Shown one piece after another: positions 29,317 through 37,834 of a DNA stretch of 64,000 bases. The stretch covers positions 806,001-870,000 of the forward strand of contig NZ_CP070368.1 of NCBI RefSeq assembly GCF_016919705.1. Direction: 5' to 3'. Every line of letters begins with the position of its first letter. Positions within the stretch are counted from its first letter, which is position 1. Below the pieces are notes generated by a model. It made no database searches. It was not told the DNA's origin and saw nothing but the letters and a program-made list of their open reading frames with translations. The position numbers and the translations under genes are program-made. The stretch comes from Paracoccus methylovorus (GTDB taxonomy: Bacteria; Pseudomonadota; Alphaproteobacteria; Rhodobacterales; Rhodobacteraceae).

Positions 29317-29814
29317 ATGCGTCTGATAGCGGCTGCCTGCGTCGGTCTGCTGGCGAGTTCTGCGGTGGCCGACCCCGTCGAGCAGTTCGGTACGGCGATG
29401 AAATACGGCCTGCCGCTGGCGGCTGCGGCCTGCGCCGCCGATCAAGGACGGCTGGAGGATTTCGCCGTGCGGGGTGTTTTGCAGGCCGCACTGGTTTGGG
29501 GGATGAAGGAGTTTTTCGACGGCCAGCCGATCTCGCGCCGGCCTTCGGGCGAGGGCAAGGGCTTCCCCTCGGGTCACACCGCAGCGGCGTTTTTCGGCGC
29601 TGCCGATCTGGCGGGGAAATGTTTCGACGACCGGCCTGAGGCGGGTGCGCTGGCCTATGGTGCCGCGGGCCTCACGGGATGGAGCAGGTTGCACGCGGGT
29701 GAGCATACCCCGCAGCAGGTTCTTACCGGGGCGTTGATAGGGTTCACGTTCGGTGCGGCCAGCTTTGGAATTGGCACCGAAGGGGCGGGTTTTTCCGTGG
29801 GAATGCGATTCTGA
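29317..29814 (+). CDS. PAP2-family phosphatase-like protein
   Basis: A 165-residue protein with a signal peptide (cleavage likely after AVA at residues 16-18) and a shortened PAP2 domain. The central motif PSGHT (84-88) is intact, the SR-x5-H motif is present (S123, R124, H130), but the Asp four residues after that His is replaced by Gln134, and the first motif is stretched (RRP at 74-76). It may be a lipid-phosphate phosphatase with altered or weak activity. GGAGGG precedes the ATG. No functional link to its neighbours is apparent. Confidence 0.75.
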   Translation: MRLIAAACVGLLASSAVADPVEQFGTAMKYGLPLAAAACAADQGRLEDFAVRGVLQAALVWGMKEFFDGQPISRRPSGEGKGFPSGHTAAAFFGAADLAGKCFDDRPEAGALAYGAAGLTGWSRLHAGEHTPQQVLTGALIGFTFGAASFGIGTEGAGFSVGMRF

Positions 29815-29876
29815 TTTTTAAAAAAACACTATATTACAATGCAATATAATTGATTATTGCACTTAATTCTAAACTT
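29812..29876. other. AT-rich spacer between PAP2 gene and ynfA
   Basis: About 65 bases with very few G or C, including a T/A run (29814-29826) and TATATT/AATATA inverted halves near 29830-29847. It separates two convergent genes in an otherwise GC-rich region. It may act as a terminator region or be a recombination scar. Confidence 0.7.
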
Positions 29877-29880
29877 CGCA

Positions 29881-30216
29881 TTATCCAGCGCGAGGTCCGG
29901 CCAGGATCACCATGGCCCCCAGCACGCAAAGTGCGCCGCCCAAAAGATCCCAGCGCGTCGGCACCTGCCCCTCGGTCTGCCAGAGCCAGCCAAGCGAGGC
30001 GATGACATAAATCCCGCCATAGGCCGCATAGGCTCGGCCGGCAAAATCGACGTCGATCCGGGTCAAAAGCCACGCGAACAATGCTAGGGACAGCATGCCG
30101 GGTGCCAGCCAAAGCGGCGATTTGCCCAAACGCAGCCAAGCCCAAAAGGCGAAACAGCCCGCGATTTCGGCCAGCGCCGCCAAAACATAGATGGCAAGCG
30201 GCGTGACCAGCGTCAC
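29881..30216 (-). CDS. ynfA: YnfA-family small membrane protein
   Basis: A 111-residue UPF0060/YnfA protein with four membrane helices; [17 protein letters not shown] and [16 protein letters not shown] are family signatures. Relatives have been described as small-multidrug-resistance-like transporters, so cation export is possible. It starts with GTG, which overlaps the parE stop by three to four bases (GTGA), so it is translated from the parE mRNA. An AT-rich stretch follows the stop codon. Confidence 0.88.
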   Translation of the reverse strand: MTLVTPLAIYVLAALAEIAGCFAFWAWLRLGKSPLWLAPGMLSLALFAWLLTRIDVDFAGRAYAAYGGIYVIASLGWLWQTEGQVPTRWDLLGGALCVLGAMVILAGPRAG

Positions 30217-32183
30217 ACGTCCAATTCCTCGGAATCGGCGAATTGGGCGTTTTCCTGAATGAACTGAAAGCGCAGTTCGGGTTTTTTACCCATCAGCCGC
30301 TCGACCAGATCTCCGGTTTCGCCGCCCTCGTCATCGTCGATCGAGACTCGGATCAGCTTGCGGGTTTTTGGGTTCATGGTTGTGTCGCGCAGATCCTTGG
30401 CGTCCATTTCACCCAGACCCTTAAAACGCTGCACGTCGATCTTGCCCCTGCCGCCCAGCCCTTTGGCAAGCCAGATTTCCTTCTCGGCGTCGTCGGCGAC
30501 ATAGATACGGTGTGCGCCCTGCGTCAGCCGGTAAAGTGGCGGGCAGGCCAGATACAGATGGCCTTTGTCGATCAATGGCCGCATCTGGGTAAAGAAAAAG
30601 GTCATGAGGAGCGAGGCGATATGAGCGCCGTCGACATCGGCGTCGGTCATGATGATGATCTTGTCGTAACGCAGATCGTCGACATTGAACCTTGTGCCCA
30701 TGTTGACACCCAGCGCCTGGCAAAGATCGGCGATCTCCTGGTTCGAGCCCAGCTTGGACGAGGCTGCGCCCAGCACGTTCAGGATCTTGCCACGCAGCGG
30801 CAGCAGCGCCTGGGTCGTACGCTCGCGCGCCATCTTGGCGCTGCCGCCGGCCGAGTCGCCTTCGACGATGAAAAGCTCGGTGCCTTCGCGATTGGTGGCA
30901 GAACAATCGACCAGTTTACCGGGCAGGCGCAGTTTCTTGGTGGCGGATTTCCGGGCGGTTTCCTTTTCCTGCCGGCGGCGCATCCGTTCCTCGGCCCGCA
31001 GCACCAGAAAATCCAGAATGGCGCCTGCCGATTTCGTATCCGCGGCCAGCCAGTTGTCGAAATGGTCGCGCACCGCGCCTTCGACCAGCCGTTGCGCCTC
31101 GGTGGTGGCAAGGCGGTCCTTGGTCTGACCGACGAATTCCGGCTCGCGAATAAAGCACGAGACCAGCGCGCAGCCTCCGGCCAGCAGATCCTCGCGGGTG
31201 ATCTGCGCCGCCTTCTTGTTGCTGACCCGTTCGCCATAGGCGCGGATGCCACGCAGGATGGCGGACCAGAAGCCGGCCTCATGGGTGCCGCCCTCGGGGG
31301 TGGGCACCGTGTTGCAATAGGACTGGATGAAGCCGTCGCGCGAGGGGGTCCAGTTGATCGCCCAGTCGACCTTGCCGGGGACGTTGAACTTTTCCTTGAA
31401 ATCGACGCTGCCGGCAAAGGGACGGTCGGCATAGGTCGAGGCCTTGCCCAGCACTTCGCCAAGATAATCGGCAAGGCCGCCGGGAAAATGGAAGGTCGCC
31501 TCCAACGGCGTTTCGCCGTCGTCCACCTCGGATTTCCAGCGTATCTCGACACCCGAGAACAGATAGGCCTTGGACTTGACCATGCGCAGCAGGCGCGCGG
31601 GTTTGAACCGGTGGTGGCCAAAGATCTGTTCATCGGCATGGAAGGTCACGGTAGTGCCGCGACGGTTGGGCGCCGCGCCGATCTTTTCGACCGGACCCAG
31701 TGGCAGACCACGCGAGAAACGCTGCTCGTAAAGCTCACGGTTACGGGCGACCTGCACCACCATGCTGTCGGAAAGCGCGTTGACGACCGAGGCGCCGACG
31801 CCATGAAGCCCACCCGAGGTCTGGTAAGTGTCGCCCGAAAACTTGCCGCCTGCGTGCAGGGTGCACAGGATCACCTCCAGCGCCGATTTGCCGGGGAATT
31901 TCGGGTGCGGATCGATAGGGATGCCGCGGCCGTTGTCGCGGATCACCACGCTGAAATCGGCCAGCATTTCCACCTCGATGCGGCTGGCATGGCCGGCCAC
32001 CGCCTCGTCCATCGAGTTGTCGAGGATCTCGGCCACCAAGTGATGCAAGGCCCGTTCGTCGGTGCCACCGATATACATACCGGGCCGTTTGCGCACGGGC
32101 TCCAGCCCCTCAAGCACCTCGATCGAGGACGCCGAATAACTGTCGGAAGCCTTATCCGCAGAGGGGAAGAGATCGTCGGCCAT
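30213..32183 (-). CDS. parE: DNA topoisomerase IV subunit B
   Basis: A 656-residue GHKL ATPase subunit of topoisomerase IV, which decatenates daughter chromosomes. It has the ATP-lid region [18 protein letters not shown], the TOPRIM motif [19 protein letters not shown] and the DADVDGAHI metal site. Length and the compact C-terminus match ParE rather than GyrB. The ATG is followed by an acidic short N-terminus. The downstream ynfA start overlaps its stop; ppk2 is divergent. Confidence 0.94.
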   Translation of the reverse strand: MADDLFPSADKASDSYSASSIEVLEGLEPVRKRPGMYIGGTDERALHHLVAEILDNSMDEAVAGHASRIEVEMLADFSVVIRDNGRGIPIDPHPKFPGKSALEVILCTLHAGGKFSGDTYQTSGGLHGVGASVVNALSDSMVVQVARNRELYEQRFSRGLPLGPVEKIGAAPNRRGTTVTFHADEQIFGHHRFKPARLLRMVKSKAYLFSGVEIRWKSEVDDGETPLEATFHFPGGLADYLGEVLGKASTYADRPFAGSVDFKEKFNVPGKVDWAINWTPSRDGFIQSYCNTVPTPEGGTHEAGFWSAILRGIRAYGERVSNKKAAQITREDLLAGGCALVSCFIREPEFVGQTKDRLATTEAQRLVEGAVRDHFDNWLAADTKSAGAILDFLVLRAEERMRRRQEKETARKSATKKLRLPGKLVDCSATNREGTELFIVEGDSAGGSAKMARERTTQALLPLRGKILNVLGAASSKLGSNQEIADLCQALGVNMGTRFNVDDLRYDKIIIMTDADVDGAHIASLLMTFFFTQMRPLIDKGHLYLACPPLYRLTQGAHRIYVADDAEKEIWLAKGLGGRGKIDVQRFKGLGEMDAKDLRDTTMNPKTRKLIRVSIDDDEGGETGDLVERLMGKKPELRFQFIQENAQFADSEELDV

Positions 32184-32335
32184 TGCACCTGCTCGTCTTG
32201 TTCTTCTGGGGCGGGGTTATCTCATGCCCCATGGGGCGGGGGCAAGGGAAAGTGGGCAGGCCGCTGCCAACCGCAAGGGATAGCACTGCAATCACGACGG
32301 ATTTGCCTCTGGTTTTAGTAGGATTTGATTTCTTT

Positions 32336-32349
32336 TTGACCCGGATCAA
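32336..32349. promoter_or_regulatory. FNR-type site upstream of ppk2
   Basis: TTGACCCGGATCAA, the same TTGAC-N4-ATCAA form as three other sites in the window. Its centre is about 70 bases before the ppk2 ATG. At -41.5 transcription would start near 32384, with CAGACT (32372-32377) near the -10 position, a weak match. It is too far from parE for classical activation. Confidence 0.7.
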
Positions 32350-32412
32350 GGCGCTAGGGCGCATGTCCTGTCAGACTTGGCCAATTATTCAGTCCTAGCT
32401 TGGTCAAGACAT

Positions 32413-33432
32413 ATGGAAGATCATCCTGTTTCAAGTGAGTCCCTAGTTTTCTCGGCGAGTAGCGAGCTTGTCGAGAACGAGGCGGGGGGGACAGAACCAT
32501 CAGTCGTCCCGCCGACAACTCCTCCGGTTGATGTGGAGCCGCGAGGGCCAAGAAGTTTTCCCCATATCGACCCGGATGCGATCCGGTTGGCTTTCGAGTC
32601 GGGGCGCTATCCCTATCCGCGTCGCATGGGGCGCGTGGCTTATGAAAAGGAAAAGGCCCGGCTGCAGTCCGAGTTGCTGAAGGCCCAGCTTTGGGCGCAA
32701 GAGACCGGGCAGAAATTCGTCATCCTGTTCGAGGGGCGCGACGCCGCCGGCAAGGGCGGCACGATCAAGCGTTTCATGGAACATCTGAATCCGCGTTTTG
32801 CCCGGGTGGTGGCGCTGAACAAGCCGTCCGAAATCGAACGCGGACAGTGGTTCTTTCAGCGCTATATCCAGCACCTGCCGACCGCTGGCGAGATGGTTTT
32901 TTACGACCGCAGTTGGTACAATCGTGCCGGGGTCGAGCGGGTCATGAGCTTTTGTTCCCCGGTCGAATATCTGGAATTCATGCGGCAGGCCCCGGAATTC
33001 GAGCGGATGTTGGCACGCTCGGGTATCCGGCTTTACAAATACTGGTTCTCGGTTACGCGCAGCGAACAGCGGGCGCGCTTCAAGGCTCGCGAGACCGATC
33101 CGCTGAAACGCTGGAAGCTTTCCCCCATCGATCTGGCCAGCCTCGACAAATGGGATGACTATACCGAGGCGAAAGAGGCGATGTTTTTTTACACCGATAC
33201 CGCCGATGCACCCTGGACCATTGTCAAGTCGAACGACAAGAAACGGGCGCGGCTGAATTGCATGCGGCATTTCCTGTCCTCGCTTGATTACCCGGACAAG
33301 GATCTGACCATTGCCACGCCGCCCGATCCGCTGATCGTCGGCCACGCAAGCCATGTGGTTCATTCGGCAGAACATATTCTGGGCGCCTCGTTGCGCCCCG
33401 AGAATCGGAGGATGCCCACCCCAGAAGGCTAG
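32413..33432 (+). CDS. ppk2: Polyphosphate kinase 2
   Basis: A 339-residue PPK2-family enzyme that transfers phosphate between polyphosphate and nucleoside diphosphates. Walker A GRDAAGKGG (108-116), the Walker B/lid-region DRSWYNRAG (165-173) and KYWFSVTRSEQ are present. The first ~50 residues are Pro/Glu-rich and probably disordered. I chose the ATG at 32413; an in-frame TTG at 32377 would lie inside the proposed promoter. Class (AMP- or ADP-phosphorylating) cannot be settled from the motifs alone, but the single-domain form suggests class I. An FNR site precedes it. Confidence 0.93.
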   Translation: MEDHPVSSESLVFSASSELVENEAGGTEPSVVPPTTPPVDVEPRGPRSFPHIDPDAIRLAFESGRYPYPRRMGRVAYEKEKARLQSELLKAQLWAQETGQKFVILFEGRDAAGKGGTIKRFMEHLNPRFARVVALNKPSEIERGQWFFQRYIQHLPTAGEMVFYDRSWYNRAGVERVMSFCSPVEYLEFMRQAPEFERMLARSGIRLYKYWFSVTRSEQRARFKARETDPLKRWKLSPIDLASLDKWDDYTEAKEAMFFYTDTADAPWTIVKSNDKKRARLNCMRHFLSSLDYPDKDLTIATPPDPLIVGHASHVVHSAEHILGASLRPENRRMPTPEG

Positions 33433-33775
33433 GTTCAAAGCTTGGATGCAGTCGACAATCTGGCGTGGCCGATCCCTACAGCATTTCGGCAATTCATTGA
33501 ATCGCAGAAATGCTGTAGATCCTTGTTTTTATGCATTTCCGACATAAAATCGGTACCCGCCTTTGCTGGAAATGTTTTTGCATAGCGCCGCGGCTTTTCG
33601 GATCGGCTTGCAGCAAAAGCCGCAGCCGTTTGTGTGCTCGGCCATGCTAGTCATGTCGGGCAGATAGGGGACGTTTCAATGGGCCGGTCGGGGGGCCTGC
33701 GACCTTTGGATTGAAAACGCGCCACCCAGCCACACGCGTGCTCTGCGCCGGTTTCCTCATCCGAGTCCGAGGGGC
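33433..33775. other. 343-base gap with two inverted repeats
   Basis: No credible gene. It contains a long near-palindrome (33476-33518) and a hairpin GCGGCTTTT (33590-33598)/AAAAGCCGC (33615-33623). Both neighbouring genes, ppk2 (+) and a GST (-), end here, so these are candidates for transcription ends. Confidence 0.6.
33476..33518. repeat. 43-base near-perfect palindrome
   Basis: CTACAGCATTTC (33476-33487) and GAAATGCTGTAG (33507-33518) are exact complements; the inner bases GGCAATTCA and TGAATCGCA continue the symmetry with two mismatches around a one-base centre. ATCCTTGTTTTT follows on the plus strand. It may be a terminator of ppk2 or a mobile palindromic repeat. Confidence 0.85.
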
Positions 33776-34435
33776 TTACTCCGGCTCGGTCAGCCGCTCC
33801 TGCCACATTTTGCGGAATGCCGGGCGGGCTTGGCAATCGCCAAGCCAGGCGATGACCGCCGGAAACTGCTCCATCAACGCGCCATAGCCCTGAGCATAGC
33901 GCAGAACTTCGGCGACGTTCAGGTCGGCTACGGTGAATCGGCCGCCGATCAGGTGACCATGGCGGCCAATGTGATCTTCCAGAACATGCAGAGGGCGGAT
34001 CAATCGCTCGGCCGCATGGGCGACCGTGGCCTGAGCGGCCCCGGATTGCGACTGGCCATTGCCATGGTTGAAAAGGATGGTCAGCGCATCCTGCTCTATG
34101 GCGGTCGCGGCGTAAAAGCTCCATTGCAGCATCAACGCCTCTTCGACCGCGTCGGCAGGGCCGAAGGGCTGGCCGTATTTGCACGCCAGATGCAGGGTGC
34201 AGGCCAAGGATTCCGACAGCACCAGATCGCCGTCCTGCATCACCGGAATGGCACCGGCGGGCGACAGCTTCAGAAAGCTTGGCGAATGCGTATTCAAAGG
34301 CGCATCCGGCGCGTCGGGGTCGGGTAGGCGATAGGCCTGAATCACCGGCACCTGCTTGAACGGCAAACCTAGCTCATGACACAGCCAGATGATGCGCGAT
34401 GCGCGCGAACGGGTGACGCCATAGACTGTCAGCAC
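33776..34435 (-). CDS. Glutathione S-transferase family protein
   Basis: A 219-residue two-domain GST: an N-terminal thioredoxin-like part beginning MLTVYGVTRSRASRIIW and a helical C-terminal domain with GGRFTVADLNVAEVLRYAQ. The glutathione-site Ser/Glu pair lies in DLVLSESLA. It starts with GTG, preceded by AAGGAGAG. The substrate is unknown. It is 37 bases downstream of a membrane dipeptidase gene and could share its transcript. Confidence 0.87.
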   Translation of the reverse strand: MLTVYGVTRSRASRIIWLCHELGLPFKQVPVIQAYRLPDPDAPDAPLNTHSPSFLKLSPAGAIPVMQDGDLVLSESLACTLHLACKYGQPFGPADAVEEALMLQWSFYAATAIEQDALTILFNHGNGQSQSGAAQATVAHAAERLIRPLHVLEDHIGRHGHLIGGRFTVADLNVAEVLRYAQGYGALMEQFPAVIAWLGDCQARPAFRKMWQERLTEPE

Positions 34436-34472
34436 GGGGCTCTCCTTAGATCCTGCGAAAGCTTAGGCGCGT

Positions 34473-35654
34473 TCACAGCGTCTGGGCAAGATAGCGCATC
34501 ATGTTGCCGCCCATGACCTTGGTGATTTGCTGGTCGCTCAGCCCGGCATCCATCAGGGCCTGTGTCAGTGCCGACAGACCTGCGGCGTCGAAGGGCACAC
34601 CGACCGAACCGTCGTAATCCGAGCCGAGCGAGACGTGATCCTCCCCCACAAGCGCGATAGCGGCCCGGATGGCGTTGGCGATATCGGCCGGAGTTTTGCC
34701 GCAGACCACATCGGCCCAATAGCCAATGCCGATCAGCCCGCCCTTTTCAGCGATGGCCTTTACCAACGCATCATCCAGGTTCCGGGGGCTGGGGCATTGG
34801 CCGTGAATACCGGTATGCGACAGGATCGGTCGCGTGCCCGGAATAGCCAGTACATCACGCACCATCTGGGGGCTTGCATGGGCAAGGTCGATGACCATGC
34901 GCTTGGCCGTCATCTCTTCCACCACCTGCCGACCCAGCGGGCTTAGCCCCGCACCGCTGCCACCTTCGCCATGCAGGCTCCCGCCCAACTCGTTGTCGAA
35001 GAAATGCGTCAGCCCCAGCAGGCGGAAACCTGCGCCATAAAGCACCTGAAGGTTACCGATCTGCCCCTCCAGCGGATGCGCGCCTTCGGAACCCAGGATA
35101 GCGCCCACCGTTTTAGCGCCATTCTGACGCGCTTCCAGCAGAGTCTGCAAATCCTTGGCCGAACGGATCAACATGAGTTGGTCAGGAGCGCGTTCGACGG
35201 CGCGGTGCAGCGCGTCGGCCTGTGTCAACGCACGCTCCTTGAGGCTGAACCAACTGGGCAGGGGGCGCAGTTGGCCGATAAAAAGCGGTGTGATGTTGTC
35301 GGGGGCCTGAGCAGAGTTATGGCTGTAGTTTTGCCCGCGGGGGCTTTTGGTGACCGTTGTGAAAACCTGAACCGCGACATTCCCCTCGGCCAGCCGGGGG
35401 ATATCCACATGGCCGCGGGACGCGCGCTCCAGAAGGTCGCGGTCCCAAAGCAGAGCGTCGGAGTGCCAGTCGCCGATTACAAGTCGCTGATGCAGCGCCT
35501 CGGCCTGAGGTGATACGGGCCAGCCCTCGGCTGGCGTGGTGACGGGGTTCAGACGATCCTCGACGAAGCCGGGACCCCAGATCGCAACTACTGCCGCCGC
35601 AACCAGCGCCAACCCCAGAAGCCAAAGGATGATACGCCGGATTATGCCGATCAT
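34473..35654 (-). CDS. Membrane dipeptidase (peptidase M19)
   Basis: A 393-residue renal-dipeptidase-like enzyme with an N-terminal membrane anchor (about residues 5-27). Zinc-site motifs are visible: GDWHSDALLW, EGAHPLEG, DLAHASPQM and SHTGIHG, then GSDYDG near the end. It would cleave dipeptides (possibly D-amino acid or cell-wall derived) in the periplasm. The ATG at 35654 has GGGAAGGGAAA upstream. The frame is open nine codons further but with no similarity. Confidence 0.87.
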   Translation of the reverse strand: MIGIIRRIILWLLGLALVAAAVVAIWGPGFVEDRLNPVTTPAEGWPVSPQAEALHQRLVIGDWHSDALLWDRDLLERASRGHVDIPRLAEGNVAVQVFTTVTKSPRGQNYSHNSAQAPDNITPLFIGQLRPLPSWFSLKERALTQADALHRAVERAPDQLMLIRSAKDLQTLLEARQNGAKTVGAILGSEGAHPLEGQIGNLQVLYGAGFRLLGLTHFFDNELGGSLHGEGGSGAGLSPLGRQVVEEMTAKRMVIDLAHASPQMVRDVLAIPGTRPILSHTGIHGQCPSPRNLDDALVKAIAEKGGLIGIGYWADVVCGKTPADIANAIRAAIALVGEDHVSLGSDYDGSVGVPFDAAGLSALTQALMDAGLSDQQITKVMGGNMMRYLAQTL

Positions 35655-35755
35655 AAGATTTCCCTTCCCGTTTTCCGGCAAGATAGGGCAGGCGCATGCC
35701 TCAGGCGATGGAAAACTGCCGAAAATTCAATCCAAGGATGGGTTGTAAGAAAGGC

Positions 35756-35770
35756 GGGGGCTTTGCCCCC
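35756..35770. terminator. GC hairpin next to repeat R5
   Basis: GGGGGC-TTT-GCCCCC, the same form as the hairpin by repeat R1 (2919-2933). It precedes repeat R5 by 15 bases. Its orientation relative to transcription is unclear because both neighbouring genes run leftward. Confidence 0.35.
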
Positions 35771-35784
35771 ATCCCTTCGGGATT

Positions 35785-35812
35785 CCCCCAGGATATTTGG
35801 GCAACGAAGAAT
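35785..35812 (+). repeat. Intergenic repeat copy R5
   Basis: Core GATATTTGGGCAACGAAGAA, following CCCCCAG. It forms an inverted pair with R6, whose start is 18 bases to the right. Confidence 0.6.
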
Positions 35813-35829
35813 AACGGAATAATTTACCG

Positions 35830-35860
35830 CTTCTTTCGTGTGTAAATATCCTCTGGGGGT
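35830..35860 (-). repeat. Intergenic repeat copy R6
   Basis: On the minus strand reads GGATATTTACACACGAAAGA then AG. It is downstream of the pepF stop codon, after the terminator hairpin, in sense with pepF. Confidence 0.6.
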
Positions 35861-35881
35861 CCGGGGGAGAAGCGCCCCCGG
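35861..35881 (-). terminator. Hairpin after pepF
   Basis: CCGGGGG and CCCCCGG form a seven-base GC stem with a seven-base loop, 11 bases beyond the pepF stop; the repeat R6 with its ATATTTA follows. Probable end of the SCP2-hydrolase-pepF transcript. Confidence 0.5.
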
Positions 35882-35891
35882 TTTGCGACGG

Positions 35892-37754
35892 TCAGACCTC
35901 CATCGTTTCAAGTTCGTCGATGAAGCTTTCGATGATGGAAAGGCCCTTGTCCCAGAAGGCCGGATCCGAGGCATCAAGACCGAAGGGGGCCAAGAGTTCC
36001 TTGTGATGCCGTGAGCCGCCTGCGGCCAGCATATCGAAATATTTCGCCTGAAAGTCGGGCAGTCCGTCTTCATAGGCAGCATAAAGCGCGTTCACTAACC
36101 CGTCACCGAAAGCATAGGCGTAGACATAGAAGGGCGAATGAATGAAATGCGGCACGTAGGTCCAGAAAGTCTCATAGCCCGGCATGAATTCGAAGGCGTC
36201 GCCCAGGCTTTCGTGCTGTACCGACATCCAGAGGGCGTTTATGTCTTCGGGGGTCAGTTCCCCTTGGGCGCGTGCGGCGTGCAGCTTGCATTCGAAATCA
36301 TAGAAGGCGATCTGGCGCACCACCGTGTTGATCATGTCTTCGACTTTTCCGGCCAGCAGAGCTTTGCGCTGTGCCTTGTCGGTGGTTTTCGAAAGTAAGG
36401 CGCGGAAGGTCAGCATCTCGCCGAAAACACTTGCCGTTTCGGCAAGTGTCAGCGGTGTCGCGGCCAGAAGCTCTCCCTGTGCTGCTGCCAGCCGCTGGTG
36501 AACGCCGTGTCCCAATTCATGCGCCAACGTCATCACATCGCGCGGCTTGCCGAGATAGTTCAAAAGCACATAGGGATGCACGGTCGTTACCGTGGGATGG
36601 GCAAAAGCGCCGGGGACTTTTCCGGACTTCACGGCCGCGTCAATCCAGCCTTGCTCGAAGAAGGGCTGAGCCAGTTCCGCCAGTTGCGGCGAGAATCCGG
36701 CATAGGCATCCAGCACGGTGGCCTGCGCCTCGGGCCAGGGGATAAGACGCGCGCTTTCACTGGGCAGCGGTGCGTTGCGGTCCCAGATCTGGAGCTTGTC
36801 CAAGCCCAGCCAGCGCGCCTTGAGCCGATAGTAGCGATGCGACAGGCGCGGGTAGGCGGTCGTGACGGCATCACGCAGGGCCTCGACCACTTCGGGTTCG
36901 ACATGGTTCGACAGGTGGCGCGCAGTTTGTGGCGTCGGCATCTTGCGCCATTTGTCCTCGATCGCCTTTTCTTTGGCCAGCGTGTTGTGGATGCGGGCGA
37001 AAAGCTTGACGTTCTTGCCAAAGACCTCGGTCAGTGCGCGGGCGCCGGCTTCGCGCCGGGGACGATCGTGATCGGTCAGCAGGTTCAGCGTGGCCTCCAA
37101 GCCCAGCTCTTCTCCGTTCACGTCAAAGGTCAGGCCGGCGGTGGTCTCGTCGAAGAGGCGGTTCCAGGCAGCGGCGCCCACGACCGAATTGTCGTGTAAA
37201 AAGCGTTCCAGCTCATTCGAAAGCTGATAGGGGCGCATGGCGCGCATGCGGTCGAAGACCGGCTTGTAGCGCGCAGGGCCGTTCGGCGCAGAGAAGATTT
37301 CTTCGTAGCGCCCGTCCGGGATACGGTTGAACTCCAGGCTGAAGAAGACCAGCTTGGCGGTTGCCGTGGTGATGAGATCCTGAAGATCGCCCATCTGCTT
37401 GGCGCGCGCCGAATCCGTGGTGTTCTGGTAATAGCGCAGCCCGGCATAGGACATGACGCGACCGGCCAGAATGTCGATTTGCTGATAGCGTTCGATGCAT
37501 TCCAGCATCTTGTCGGCGTCCAGCGCAGCCAGTTTGCCGTCGTAGTCGCGGGCGAAGCTGCAGCAGGACTGCTCCACAGCCTCGACATCGCGAGCGAGTT
37601 CGGGCGAATCGGGGGCAGGGTAGAGATCGCTCAGATCCCATTCGGGCAGCGTGCCCAGATCGGGGCCGTCGGCTGCGACAGGCAAGGCGTTCTCGTCACG
37701 GGGCAGGATGCGATGGAGGATGCTGTTCAGGGGGCTACAGGCAGAAATCGTCAT
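35892..37754 (-). CDS. pepF: Oligoendopeptidase F (peptidase M3B)
   Basis: A 620-residue zinc metallopeptidase that degrades short peptides in the cytosol. The zinc-binding motif H412-E413-L-G-H416 in TLAHELGHGVHQRL is intact, with the third ligand Glu in TPLTLAETASVFGE. Length and the N-terminal LGTLPEWDLSDLYP start are typical of PepF. AAGGACC precedes the ATG at 37754. It is 80 bases downstream of the alpha/beta hydrolase gene and probably in the same transcript, ending at a GC hairpin plus repeat R6. Confidence 0.93.
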   Translation of the reverse strand: MTISACSPLNSILHRILPRDENALPVAADGPDLGTLPEWDLSDLYPAPDSPELARDVEAVEQSCCSFARDYDGKLAALDADKMLECIERYQQIDILAGRVMSYAGLRYYQNTTDSARAKQMGDLQDLITTATAKLVFFSLEFNRIPDGRYEEIFSAPNGPARYKPVFDRMRAMRPYQLSNELERFLHDNSVVGAAAWNRLFDETTAGLTFDVNGEELGLEATLNLLTDHDRPRREAGARALTEVFGKNVKLFARIHNTLAKEKAIEDKWRKMPTPQTARHLSNHVEPEVVEALRDAVTTAYPRLSHRYYRLKARWLGLDKLQIWDRNAPLPSESARLIPWPEAQATVLDAYAGFSPQLAELAQPFFEQGWIDAAVKSGKVPGAFAHPTVTTVHPYVLLNYLGKPRDVMTLAHELGHGVHQRLAAAQGELLAATPLTLAETASVFGEMLTFRALLSKTTDKAQRKALLAGKVEDMINTVVRQIAFYDFECKLHAARAQGELTPEDINALWMSVQHESLGDAFEFMPGYETFWTYVPHFIHSPFYVYAYAFGDGLVNALYAAYEDGLPDFQAKYFDMLAAGGSRHHKELLAPFGLDASDPAFWDKGLSIIESFIDELETMEV

Positions 37755-37834
37755 GATCGGTCCTTTCGTATGGCCAACATGTGACCTCTGAACTGCCGCG
37801 CTGCAAGGTATCCGACACGGCCGGACTTGCGCAA

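Noticed and set aside
30243..32318. A 691-codon plus-strand frame antisense to parE
   Set aside because: parE is unmistakable on the other strand; the antisense frame reflects GC-rich third positions and has no recognisable motifs.
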